Position numbers and translations under genes: made by a program. Of a stretch of 64,000 nucleotides of DNA, positions 36,885 to 47,260 are shown piece by piece. The DNA is taken from assembly GCA_028023455.1 (NCBI GenBank), contig JAQFVV010006199.1, positions 6,896,972 through 6,960,971 on the forward strand, written 5' to 3'. The notes under the pieces were generated by a model. The model did no database searches. It was not told where the DNA came from and saw only the letters and a list, made by a program, of their open reading frames with translations. This stretch comes from Epiperipatus broadwayi (Eukaryota > Onychophora > Udeonychophora > Euonychophora > Peripatidae). Positions within the stretch are counted from its first letter, which is position 1. Each line of letters begins with the position of its first letter.

Positions 36885-36943
36885 ATCCAATATCCCCAGA
36901 CTAGTTTCTGGCTTATGGCCTTCATCAGTGAGGAGCCTTGGAT
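36885..36943 (-). ncRNA. Family A hammerhead ribozyme-like fold, best copy
   Basis: The 59-nt minus-strand RNA is AUCCAA-GGC-UCCUCA, CUGAUGA, AGGCCAUAAGCCA, GAAA, CUAGUC, UGGGGA-UA-UUGGAU. Stem I is two 6-bp helices (AUCCAA/UUGGAU and UCCUCA/UGGGGA, one G-U) around an asymmetric internal loop. Stem II is GGC/GCC with an A-A mismatch at the core-proximal 10.1/11.1 position, where G-C is usual. Stem III is the palindrome ACUAGU, which can form only a minimal hairpin in one molecule but a 6-bp duplex in a dimer. Cleavage is predicted after GUC. The invariant core is complete. Confidence 0.8.
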
Positions 36944-37339
36944 CTGAGAGCACTGCACCTAGATTTTAGGATCTAATGCAACCCTCCAACAACCACCTTT
37001 TATCTCCATTTAACTACAAAACTATGAGTCTTAAACTGAAAACACTTTAATGTTTTCAATCCAAGCCCATTAGCTTATATTGTCATATGGGTCTGCACCC
37101 AGTTCAGTACCCATACATTTTGGTGTCTTTGGCTTTTTAATAATCATAGCCACCATTATCATATTAGGCAGGATTGGTTTTAAGCAAATAAACATCACAT
37201 AACTACCACCTCTTATGCTTGTGTGTAACTGTTGTTAAAACAGGCAAAACTCACTATATATATTGCCACACACAGCAAACTAGAGTAATCAATGGATGCC
37301 AGAAGGCTTGCACATAAAATCCCCATCTAGGGCCTACTC

Positions 37340-37398
37340 ATCCAATATCCCCAGTCTAGTTTCTGGCTTATGACCTCCGTCAGTGAGGAGCCTTGGAT
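37340..37398 (-). ncRNA. Family A hammerhead-like fold, inactive copy
   Basis: Stems are conserved, but the core reads CUGACGG (A9 lost) and the cleavage triplet is GAC instead of GUC, which also breaks the stem III palindrome. Expected to be inactive. Confidence 0.65.
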
Positions 37399-37746
37399 CT
37401 GAGAGCACTGCATCTAGATCTTAGGATCTAATGTAACCCTCCAGCAAACATCTTTTATCAACAACAGTTAGTTATACACAAGCATAAGAGGTGGTAGTCA
37501 TGTGATGTTTATTGGCTTAAAACCAATCCTGCCTAATAGGATAGTGATGGCTATGGTTATTAAAGACACCAAAATGTATGGGTACTGAACTGGGTCCAGA
37601 CCCATATGACTATATAAGCTAATGGGCTTGGATTGAAAACATTAAGGTGTTTTCAGTTTAAGACATAGTTTTGTAGCTAAATAGAGATAAAAGGTGGTTG
37701 CTGGAGGGTTGCATTTGATCCTAAGATCTAGGTGCAGTGCTCTCAG

Positions 37747-37805
37747 ATCCAAGGCTCCTCACTGACGAAGGTCATAAGCCAGTAACTAGTCTGGGGATAT
37801 TGGAT
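37747..37805 (+). ncRNA. Family A hammerhead-like fold, inactive copy
   Basis: AUCCAA-GGC-UCCUCA, CUGACGA, AGGUCAUAAGCCA, then GUAA in place of GAAA, then CUAGUC and UGGGGA-UA-UUGGAU. The single core change should abolish cleavage; both stem I helices are intact. Confidence 0.68.
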
Positions 37806-38202
37806 GAATAGGTACTGGATGGAGATTTTATGCACAAGCCTTCTGGCATCCATTGATTACTCTAGCTTGCTGTGTGTGGCAATATATATAGTGAGTTTTG
37901 TCTGTTTTAACAACAGTTATACACAAGCATAAGAGGTGGTAGTCATGTGATGTTTATTGGCTTAAAAACAATCCTGCCTAATAGGATAGTGGTGGCTATG
38001 GTCATTAAAGAACCCAAGACACCAAAATGTATGGATACTGAACTAGGTTCAGAATCATATGACTATATAAGCTAATGGGCTTGGATTGAAAACACTAAGG
38101 TGTTTTCAGTTTAAGACCTCATAGTTTTGTAGTTAAATGGAGATAAAAGGTGGTTGCTGGAGGATTGCATTAGATCCTATGATCTAGGTGTAGTGCTCTC
38201 AG

Positions 38203-38261
38203 ATCCAAGGCTCCTCACTGACGAAGGCCATAAACTAGAAACTAGTCTGGAAATATTGGAT
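38203..38261 (+). ncRNA. Family A hammerhead-like fold, weakened copy
   Basis: CUGACGA, GAAA and GUC are all present, but stem II reads AGGCCAUAAACUA and cannot form the GGC/GCC helix. Stem I has UGGAAA in place of UGGGGA. Probably inactive or very weak. Confidence 0.62.
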
Positions 38262-38376
38262 GAGTAGGCACTAGATGGGGATTTTATGCACCAGCCTTTT
38301 GGCATCCATTGATTACTATAGCTTGCTGTGTGTGGCAATATATATAGTGAGTTTTGCCTGTTTTATCTATTTTTTT

Positions 38377-39657
38377 GTGTGTGATACTCTTCTGCCATAC
38401 ACAATGCTTTTATTATTGAGATTAAAATTATAAAAATAAAGATTTACCATGGGATCATAACTGAAAAAACATAAAATCTTCACAACAGTGATGGTCTCAT
38501 TACATTCTTATTTCTGCTCCTATATTCAATGCATCAGTATTCAGCTATGGCATATTAGCACAAATTAATTTGAGGTTTGTACTATCTTACTAATAATTTT
38601 TAGATATCCATAGAAGTACTCTATATTTAGCAATTAACATATCCATGCCCACAATCTGGACTTGAAATCAGAACTAAACAAATCTTGGGAATTTTTTCGT
38701 AACACGAACAGAATTAGATGGGGTTTTTTTTTAAGTTATCAGATCATAACTAACCTAGAGAGCCATCCAATAAATAAATATTTAGCTATTGTCAGCCAAA
38801 AAGCAAAGATCTTGGCATTAACCTGATTAATGTTAGTGAACTTCTTGTGAAACAAAATGTTGAAACTTTTACCACTGATGGAAGAGTGACCATATTTCTA
38901 CAGATAATGAGCCCAGGGTTTACATTTCCTTTAAATTATAAACAAATAATATTTACAATATTTATTTTCTAAGATAAGTGTTTATATAAGTTTGACTTGA
39001 TTGAATGCTTTAATCTGAAAAATTAAAGTTCATAGTAATCATATCTCAACAAAATATATTGTTCTGGTTGGATAAGTTTAAGACTTATTAGAAAATTTAA
39101 TTATTTTCATCAAACTATCTCTTACAATTTTAGTGAAGAGAATAATGTTAACATTAAATATTGACAATCTCCTATTTGTTTTTAAAAATAACATTTCATA
39201 TGTTTTTAAATGAGTAAAAATATATGTAAGTAAATTATATTCATACAAGTTCACCGTGCTTAGAATTACATGAAGGAATATAATTTCTGCAAGATAACAT
39301 TTTAAGAAACAAATGAGGGAGAGAGAAATTTGACATGTAGCAAAATCTTGATTGGAGAGTGCTTAATTGGATACCAAGAGAAAGAGAAAGAAAACAGACT
39401 AAAAAACATTCAAACACAAGTTAAAATGCTGAACTGAAATAAAATGCACATACCTTAAGCCCTGTCAAGTGAATATTGTTTCCTGGTGATCTTAATAGAT
39501 TTCTCCAGAATAATCCTTCATCTGTTTAGTATTTTGGTTGGTGGAAGACACTATCTTATTATAATGATGAAATCATCCCCCTCATTGTTGATGTTTTTTC
39601 TTCACAATCAAGTTACTATAAATTGTTTTCCTGAAGGTTTGTGCTGATGGTATTTTA
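38377..39657. other. No recognisable gene; AT-rich stretch
   Basis: No coding region or structured repeat that I can support. 38640-38900 is less AT-rich and might be an old repeat, but no frame is convincing. Confidence 0.45.
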
Positions 39658-40148
39658 GTTGTATTTATATATTGGACTATTTCCATCATCTAATATTAAG
39701 TATTGAATGTCTTTAGAATAATTTACTTTATTTTAAATTTTCCAATTACATTTAACTGTTAGTAATAGCACACAGGTATTTATTCTAATCTCATCTTTAG
39801 ATGTTGATGGCCTAACTAATGACAATACTAATCGAACCTAGACCCTGGATGGCTCAGTTGGTTAGAATGATACCTTAAAATTCAATATTCAATTATCTGG
39901 ATGTTTCAATTGGTTAGAGCATTAACTTAAAATTCAATATTGAAGAATTAAGAGTCCATGTTTGATTTCCATGCTAGTACTGTCACTGGCCAAGCCGGCA
40001 ACACCTGAAGAAGAAAGGAGAATAATACTTCTAGAAACTATTAACAGTTTAATGTAATTGGAAAATTTAAAATAAAGTAAATTTTTTCTAAAGATATTCA
40101 ATACTTAATATTAGATAATAGAAATAGTCTAATATATAAATACAATTA
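39658..40148. repeat. Inverted repeat (about 115-bp arms) flanking a tRNA-like SINE core
   Basis: The left arm at 39658-39772 (ATATATTGGACTATTTCCAT, then ATCTAATATTAAGTATTGAA and TTTAAATTTTCCAATTACAT) is matched inverted at about 40034-40148. Between them lies a tRNA-like segment. The arms are diverged by a few indels. The arrangement could be one composite fold-back element, or a SINE inserted into an older palindrome. Confidence 0.75.
39846..39975 (+). repeat. tRNA-related SINE core with duplicated A box
   Basis: GGATGGCTCAGTTGGTTAGA at about 39849 matches the pol III A-box consensus (TRGYNNAGNNGG) and the 5' part of a tRNA. A second diverged copy, TTTCAATTGGTTAGAGCA, follows about 49 bp later, and both are followed by TTAAAATTCAATATT. 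TGTTTGATTTCC near 39960 is a decayed B box (GGTTCGANTCC). The tRNA body is not intact, so this is a SINE, not a tRNA gene. Confidence 0.65.
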
Positions 40149-42120
40149 TTATATACTCTGTCATTATTATATATAATTAAACTGAATAATTTCAATCTGT
40201 TCAAAACTTTTACCCATAGTAACTATAATAAATAAATGTGGGTGTAAGCTGGTTTTAAAAATATGCTACTAAAAAGAAACAAATTTAATTAATGTACAAC
40301 CAAAAAGAAAACTGACTAGTTATTAGTCGCTTAAGAGATACTGTAATTAATATCAACTATGTTTATTCAGACAGCCTTATTAATTTTCTATTGTTTAGAA
40401 AGAAAATGATTTAAATTAGTTGACTTACAATGACAAGCAATTTATTACTTTAATTAAATATTGATTTGGAAGCTTGACTTATTTCCAAAAGGGAGATATC
40501 TCCTCGTTTTTACTGTAAATTCATGTACACACGGAATCTATTTATACTATAATGTATGATAACGAGAAAGTAGTCTTTGTGGGAGGAATGAATAGTGATG
40601 ATTATCAGTGCTTCTTGTTTTATTTAATAGCGTAACATCTGTACATATGTATGTCTTTGTCCTAATGAGAATTTAATATACAATATATCATATATAAAAA
40701 TTAATTTTCTGAAAAACAGCAAATAGCTTAATTTATATACATTGTTGGATAACGGTCTGCAATTTAATGGTAGGTAAAATTACCGCTTCTTAGATAATAT
40801 CTATTGTTGTTATTTTTTAAAAGATAACACTTTTTTTAACATAATATATATTAGCAATTCATATTTGGTAACTTACATGTATATATAAACTAGTTAATAA
40901 AGTGTGATAATTATGTTAATTAACATTAATGTATGAATGTAAGTTAAATATGGCAAGATAAAACAATTTTTAATAGTTTATAGCAGGGCAAAGACCTCTA
41001 TGAGTTCCTTCCAATATGTAAATGATAAAGAAGAGAGCAGCACTTATCACATCTTACAGGAGCCTACCACCCTCATTAAATCGAGGATGGTCATATATTA
41101 GTAATAAATACAGTTATTGGTTGACTCTGAAAGAAAAAATCCTGAGCGTATCCCCCCTCCCCCATTTCTACCTTCATCCAGCCTGGACTCACTTAGATTG
41201 TTTATGACAGAGGCATCAACTACTAGTTCATGACGCACATATTTATGTTTTATAATTTATTTATTTTTTAAAATAGTTCACTAGTCTTGAGTATGTATTT
41301 TGCAGCTTTAGAAAATAAAAAAAAATTGTTGATAAGCCGCGTTTTTTAATATGTTATTCTCTTTTCATATATATTGTAAATTACTATATTCACCAATAGA
41401 ACAAAAATCATTTGCATCTATCTTAGAAGGAGTGCGAGTGTTCTTGTATATATTTAGAATTGAAATCGTAATTCAGTGCTATGTATAAGTATAATAAATT
41501 ACTGTATTATCATAGAAAAGAAACATACAAATGTAATTATATATATGAATTCAACAGAAGTTATAATATGCTAAAGCTTCAAATATCCTGTTTATAATTT
41601 TTCTCTTTAATTTTGTAATTGTAAAATTATATCCAGGAAATAATAGAAAAGTCATTTTTGTTTTGAATACATGTATGTTAATGTATATATCTTATAATTA
41701 TTATTTTTACTCTTACAAAATCATGGCATATTTTATTTATACTTTTTTTTTTTTTTTTTTTCAGAATATTCATGTAGTATGTGATATTTGATGATTTGGA
41801 ATGTCATTATTGTGAAATTTGTTAAACAAAAAAGGTATTGTAATTTTAGCTTTTTTCTCTCTTAATTATTTTCTAAACTATTGAATGAATCTGAATTTTA
41901 AAATTTTTTTGACTAAGATTATAATGATCAAGTGTTTATGACTAAATCCACTTTATGTGCATTAGCAAGAAATTATTCATAGTGAAGAAATTTTTTTCCA
42001 GCCAATTAGAGAAGTGATGAACTATTATTAGCTTAGATGAATGTTAAGGCATTATTATTAAAGAAAAACTTATGAATTAGGTTTTTCATTAAAATAATCA
42101 TCATCATTTTTATTTATTGC
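40149..42120. other. No recognisable gene; AT-rich stretch
   Basis: No supported gene. The 61-codon frame at 41022-41207 lies in a slightly less AT-rich patch that includes a C-rich run (CCCCCCTCCCCCA type, about 41150-41163) but has no motif. TTCCTTCCAATATGTAAATG near 41007 resembles a segment near 58640, suggesting an undefined shared repeat. A long T run precedes 41761. Confidence 0.45.
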
Positions 42121-42540
42121 AGAGTGAAGATTTTTTCCAAGTTTAATCCAGTTTCTCTGATTTGTATTCTCTACACATCATATCAGTATACTTTTTTATT
42201 TCTTCCATCCATCTATCATGGTGATCTCCTTTCTTTTTGGATTCCATTTAAAAGTTTAACTGTTGATCTATTATCATCTCTTCTATTAATATATCCAGCC
42301 CAGGTTCATTTCGGGTTTTTAATTTTTTTAGGGTTGTGAGTAATACCTATTTGTTTCTCAACCATGTATTTTGTTTTTGATCTCTTCTTGTTACTTTTAA
42401 CATATGTCTCTCCATACTTCATTGAATGGTATAAAATATCTGTATTACTCTTCGGTTAAGTGACTAAATCTCAGATTGATAACAAAGAACTAGACACGTC
42501 TATTAAAACCTTCCTTTTAAAACACATAGACATAATTGCT
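42121..42540 (-). pseudogene. RTE-like LINE fragment (3' coding end)
   Basis: In minus orientation this matches, segment by segment, the 3' end of the larger LINE copy at 45.2-45.65 kb: both contain a variant of TTTAATCCAGTTTCTCTG, a TCCATCTATTATCATCTCTT-like string, and the TTCCTTTTAAAACACATAGA / TTCCTTTTCAAACACATAGA pair. The encoded region corresponds to the C-terminal part after the reverse transcriptase. It is short and full of stops. Confidence 0.75.
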
Positions 42541-42855
42541 TTTGAAAACAAGTAATATAAAATAATAAATAAATCATTCATTTTGTCAATTGGCATTTGA
42601 GTGCAAGAAATGTAAGAGATTGAGCTTTGATCTCATTAAACCATGTAAATCAAATAATAGAATATTAGACTATACAATTTAGTGTCCTCTATCAATACAT
42701 CTGAATCATATATTAATGAGTTTGTTTTGGATTTCTATTTAGAAATTTTTATTCTGCATTGCTAAGTAGTAATGTTTTTTTAAGTCATAGCTATGAAAAA
42801 TGATGAATTATTTTGGAAAGAATGAAAATGTATTGCAAGTTTTAAAAAGTTATAG
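42541..42855. other. Unassigned AT-rich stretch
   Basis: No gene or repeat recognised. Confidence 0.4.
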
Positions 42856-42869
42856 TAATTTCAGTAATT

Positions 42870-43215
42870 AACCAATAAACATCGCATGACCACCACTTTT
42901 TATGCTTGTGTATAACTGTTGTTAAAACAGGCAAAACTCACTATACATATTGCCACACACAGCAAGCTAGAGTAATCAATGGATGCCAGAAGGCTTGTGC
43001 ATAAAATCCCCATCTAGTTGCATTAGATCCTAAGATCTGTGTGCAGTGCTCTCAGATCCAAAGCTCTTCACTGAAGAAGGTCACAAGCCAGAAACTAGTC
43101 TGGGATATTGGATGAGTAGGCACTAGATGGGGATTTTATGCACAAGCCTTCTGGCATCCATTGATTACTCTAGCTTGCTATGTGTGGCAATACATATAGT
43201 GAGTTTTTCCTGTTT
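42870..43215 (+). mobile_element. Family A hammerhead fold-back element, insertion with 14-bp target-site duplication
   Basis: The left arm at 42921-43017 (GTTAAAACAGGCAAAACTCA to AAAATCCCCATCTAG) and the right arm at 43122-43215 are reverse complements. They enclose a loop of about 100 nt that consists almost entirely of one plus-strand hammerhead region. Identical 14-mers TAATTTCAGTAATT flank the element at 42856-42869 and 43216-43229. This is a compact form of family A lacking the CATATGGGTCTG half of the unit, so it looks like a deletion or template-switch product that inserted as such. Confidence 0.9.
43056..43113 (+). ncRNA. Family A hammerhead ribozyme-like fold in the loop of the fold-back
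   Basis: AUCCAA-AGC-UCUUCA, CUGAAGA (A at the variable position 7), AGGUCACAAGCCA, GAAA, CUAGUC, UGGGA-UA-UUGGAU. The core is complete. One G is missing from stem I compared with the best copy. The stem III palindrome ACUAGU is intact; predicted cleavage follows GUC. Confidence 0.7.
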
Positions 43216-43429
43216 TAATTTCAGTAATTGCAAATTTTGAATGTGGTTTTCTATTTGACAGTCCAAATTCTTTATATAAATTCACATACAAAATTATTAT
43301 ATATATATATTGAAAATGACATAAAAATATTGAAAGAACTCTGAATTAAATAATAATAATCTAAAAAGAGAAATAACAATTCTTTTAGCAAATAAAGATA
43401 ATAAATTCTTTAATTATAATCAGTGACTT

Positions 43430-44110
43430 TTATATTTTACCAATCTGTTTGGTCTGTAAAGTTGAGAAGCAACATAGATTTCAATATGCTGGTGTTGTTT
43501 TTAACAAGTTAAAAAATAGGATATTTCATACAGGGAAATAACTATGGCATCTAAATTAGCTATATAGAGAGCTGTTATTTTATCTAATTTATTGTATCAA
43601 AAGAAAGACATAAAGGCATTAGAAAAGTTTTACTTAAAGATGGTATGTAAAATATTTTAAGATACAATGGCAAGATCATATGACCAATCATATGTTCTTC
43701 AACTTTCTGGATGTGATACTGCAGAGTACACTATTAATAAAATCATCCTTTATTGGACTGGTTATATGAAGTGAATGAATAATAAACGACTTCCCAAAAA
43801 AGTGTTTTGTAAATATACTTGAGCCTAGTTTTCATGGGACATTTCTCTTTTGCATTATTAAAATTATCTTACTGATAATCTAAAGAAATCTAGTGTTGAT
43901 TGTTTTTATTAGAAAAATATTGCTAAGGGTGAATATATTAGAAAACCATATTTAAATATAATGTTGTTGAAGTATTTCAGAAAGAAAAGTTTGTTACAGA
44001 AAAAGTTAAAAGACAGCATCGCCAAATATCAAATAAGCAAAATAATGAATCAGCATATTCTGTATTTAAATTTATTTGTGTTTCATAACTGTTTGTAAGG
44101 TCATCTCAAA
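43430..44110 (+). pseudogene. Jockey/CR1-like LINE fragment (C-terminal region)
   Basis: Plus-strand frames read KALEKFYLKMVCKIF, then IILYWTGYMK and MNNKRLPKKVFCKYT. These match the LNHFHLRCLRxIL, LRWxGHVxRM and RLPKxxxYGEL motifs found downstream of the reverse transcriptase in this LINE group. Stops and missing residues show decay. It starts right after the family A insertion, without overlap. It appears to be the same group as the minus-strand copy at 57.5-58.5 kb. Confidence 0.7.
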
Positions 44111-45205
44111 AAGTAGCAATTGTTTTTGCAGAGATAGCTATTTGTTAACTGATTTGTTCTGTTTTTTAAGTATTTGTCTTAATAAATGTGAGAATTAAAA
44201 GAAATGTCCTCTTGTGGGAAGAGAAGACAAAAAAAACTTTAGAGCAAAATATTTTTAAAATATTCTTCAAAACAACATTTTTATTTGTAGTTATATATAT
44301 ACAATAAACTATTTTTATAAATTATGCTAACTATGTTTACAGATTATCTTATCAATGAAGACCATTCTCCATCCTCAGGTATAATGTTTCCAAAGGAAAG
44401 ACATTGACTATACTAACATTGTTCATAATGTTTCTAATTATTGTAATCCCCAATTTAGTAAATTTTTTATGGTATCCCTACATCTTTTTATACTTTGTGT
44501 ATGTATAATTTATTTTTTTATATAATTATAAATAGTTTATATGTATTAATGAATTTAAATAGTAATGATTACCTTTTAAATAATTTATAATTTTAATTAC
44601 ATCTATGTATTCAATAGGTGTAAATATTAATTATGATAAAATTATATATGAATAATATGTTTAGTGTGATATTTGAATCTAATGCTGCTTGCATATTTTT
44701 TTGCTATTTTAGGTAAAATGTTAGAATGACATACCCTCATTTTTTCTCAACTGATTTTAGTCTTTCTTTTCTTATTAATAAAAATTATTAATGCATAAAA
44801 GCTTAATTCATATAAATAAGTAGAAAAAAATTGCAACAATATAACCAAAATTTTTTTTATGTGGTTCATTAATATATTTTGTAGCAGCAAGCTAGTGTTT
44901 CCATCTTAAGAAGCATTATCATATTGTTCATTACTACATTTTGTCCAGCACTCTAATGTACCCAGGAACCTCAATTGAAATTCACTGATTTATACTTTTG
45001 AAATTAGATATAGTTGCATTTCCAATTATTAATCACTACTATCCATACAACCAGTAAATCCAATTGTCTTGAGCTTGTTATCTGAAAAACATCATGTGTT
45101 TAATGAAAAAAATTTTCACTAGTTGCTAGTGTTTTGGCTTTTTTCTGAATATTAACTCTAAATCATGAATATAGCTGAGTAACATTCATCATTTTCAACC
45201 ATTAT
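44111..45205. other. No recognisable gene; AT-rich stretch
   Basis: No supported coding region. It separates two LINE fragments of different families and opposite orientation. Confidence 0.45.
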
Positions 45206-45875
45206 TGATACACTGCAGGATGAAAATCTCTCCAATTTTAATCCAGTTTCTCTGCTCTCTAGTCTTTCTTCTCTATATAAGACCAGTAAACTTCCTTATT
45301 TTATTCATCCATCTCACATGTGATTTCTTTTTAGGGTTTTACAATCTCTTGGCATCCAGTTAAAGATTTCAATTGTCCATCTATTATCATCTCTTCTAAC
45401 AATATGATACCAGCTCCACTCCAATTTCTTAATTCTTTCAATGATGTCAATTATACTTGTTTGTTGTTTCACCTGTGCATTTCATTTTCAATCCCTTCTT
45501 ATTACTTCTAACAAACATCACTCCATCTTTCATTAAATGGTTTGAAATCTCTGCATTGCTCTTCTGGTAAATGTCCAAATCTCGACTCATAAAAAACATT
45601 GGTAAAACACATTTATTAAAAAGCTTCCTTTTCAAACACATAGACATTTTTTTTTTATATTATTTTTATCAGAACTCGTCTCAGTTTTAACTATATGAAT
45701 AATTTCATCCTTTATGTTTCCATCAGTTTTAATAATCTGACCTAGGTAATTATATTGTTAACTTCTTCTAATTCATCATTATCAATTTTTATTTTTTATT
45801 TTGAGAAAATCCATTAAACATTACTTCAATCTTTTTTAGCATTTATTTTTAGTCCTGATTTCTTACTTTCATCTG

Positions 45876-46004
45876 TAATGAGATATTATTTTATATAGCG
45901 CTATGTTTTTATACTGTAATAGTGATATTAGCGATTAAGTATTCATTTATAATTTATCTTTAAAGCACATGTGCATTGGCTTAATCGCTAATATCACTAT
46001 TATA
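45876..46004. mobile_element. Small MITE-like hairpin inserted in the LINE, 8-bp duplication
   Basis: TTCATCTG occurs at 45868-45875 and 46005-46012. Between them is a 129-bp insert with 23-bp perfect inverted repeats (TAATAGTGATATTAGCGATT, then AAG; 45918-45940 and 45980-46002). Removing the insert and one copy of the 8-mer would reconnect the LINE reading between LSDE and TDESKKSGLKIN-like text. An 8-bp duplication fits hAT-type MITEs. TAAAGCACATGTGC, from its centre, recurs at the very end of the window (63960-63974). Confidence 0.75.
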
Positions 46005-47081
46005 TTCATCTGATAACACTTGATACATCTCCTGAAGGTCTGAAGCAATATTTGCACAAACATTTACATTGTCTGCAAAATCTAGATGACTTAAATAATC
46101 TCCATTTGTTTTTATCCTTAGCTTAACCTTTTAATTCATAATACTTAAAGTTTTGGTGATATGAAATTACCTTATATTACACCCTTCTCAAGGCTAATCT
46201 TCTTAGCATCTTTATGTAAGCAATCATTGCTGGTACATTTTAATAAATATTTTTCAAAATATGGTAGTATCCTGAGTCTACATCTTGATGATCCAATGTT
46301 TTGATCACTATATGCGCTTAGAGAATCAAATGCTTTTTTATAATTAACAAATCCAAAGTATACTGGTCTCATATTCATTGGTTCTGCCTATAACTTTTCT
46401 CAATACTTGGATATAATCCACTGAACTAAAACCACTTTTAAATCCAGCTTAGTTTTTTGGTTGATTAAAATTCAAAGTTCAGTGTAAACAAATTGTAATT
46501 ATCTTGGCAAAAGTTTTGTATAGAACTGATAAAAGATTAATAAGTTTGTCATTTCTGATATCTTTTTTATCACCTTTTTTAAAAATATTAATATAACTAT
46601 TGCAGTTTTCCAATCATCTGGAACACCTTTATTATTTAGATATTTGCTATATAACTTTTCCAACAAATTTTTCTATTTTTTCATCTACTTTTTTTAAGAT
46701 ATCAATTGTAATTCCATTATTTCCTGCAACTTTTCTCTTCATCATAAATTTAATTGTGCATCTTACTTCTTCATTTAAATCTTGGGTAATTTAAGTGCAA
46801 TAATTATAGGCTATACTTTATTTACTTATTCTCTGTTGTTCTATAATATGTTATAGAACTCTTCGACATACCTCATGATATCATCTCCCTTTTTAATAAT
46901 ATTTCCATCTTTTTTTCTTATTGTAGAAATAGGTTTCCGATCAATACAAAAGATGTTTTACATTTATGATAATTTTATTCTCTTCTATAGCTTTCGTTGC
47001 TAATTTATAATTATATATATATAAACAAAATAAATGTCCGCTAATATCAATAATACAATAACGAAACTTAAATATATTCCA

Positions 47082-47260
47082 AACAACGGTAAACAATTTA
47101 TAATACAATATAAATAAAAACTCATAAAGAAATATTTTCGATTATATTCATAATCATTTTCAACTCAACTTCCATTTTGAAAGTTGAGTTGAAAATGATT
47201 ATGAATATAATCAAAAATATTTTATTATGAGTAAATTGTTTACCGTTGTTTGGAATATAT
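47082..47260. repeat. Palindrome inserted in the LINE
   Basis: ATATATTCCAAACAACGGTA at 47082 onwards pairs with the end at 47260. The central arms (TTATATTCATAATCATTTTC, then AACTCAACTT) are almost perfect with a spacer of only a few bases near 47172-47178. The left arm has about 20 extra bases. It interrupts the minus-strand LINE between its endonuclease and reverse transcriptase. Confidence 0.75.

Larger units (their letters stand above)
36727..38365. mobile_element. Family A four-unit inverted array (about 1.6-kb palindrome)
   Basis: Two units in minus orientation (36732-37185 and 37186 to about 37458, the second truncated) meet two units in plus orientation (about 37459-37910 and 37911-38365). 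The repeat period is 454 bp on the left and 449 bp on the right. Units are bounded by AATAAACATCACATGACTAC-type ends and share AGGCAGGATTGGTTTTAAGC and CTCACTATATATATTGCCAC. The whole array can fold on itself. TCTATTTTTTT occurs at 36715-36725 and 38366-38376, an 11-bp candidate target-site duplication, though low in complexity. Each unit has a hammerhead-like region. Confidence 0.85.

Noticed and set aside
39849-39970. tRNA gene
   Set aside because: The A-box half is tRNA-like but duplicated, the B box is decayed, and no cloverleaf with an acceptor stem can be drawn; called a SINE instead.
24350-43229. CRISPR array or bacterial repeat array
   Set aside because: The repeats are long units with ribozyme-like folds in both orientations, in an animal-type transposon-rich context; there is no regular short repeat/spacer pattern.
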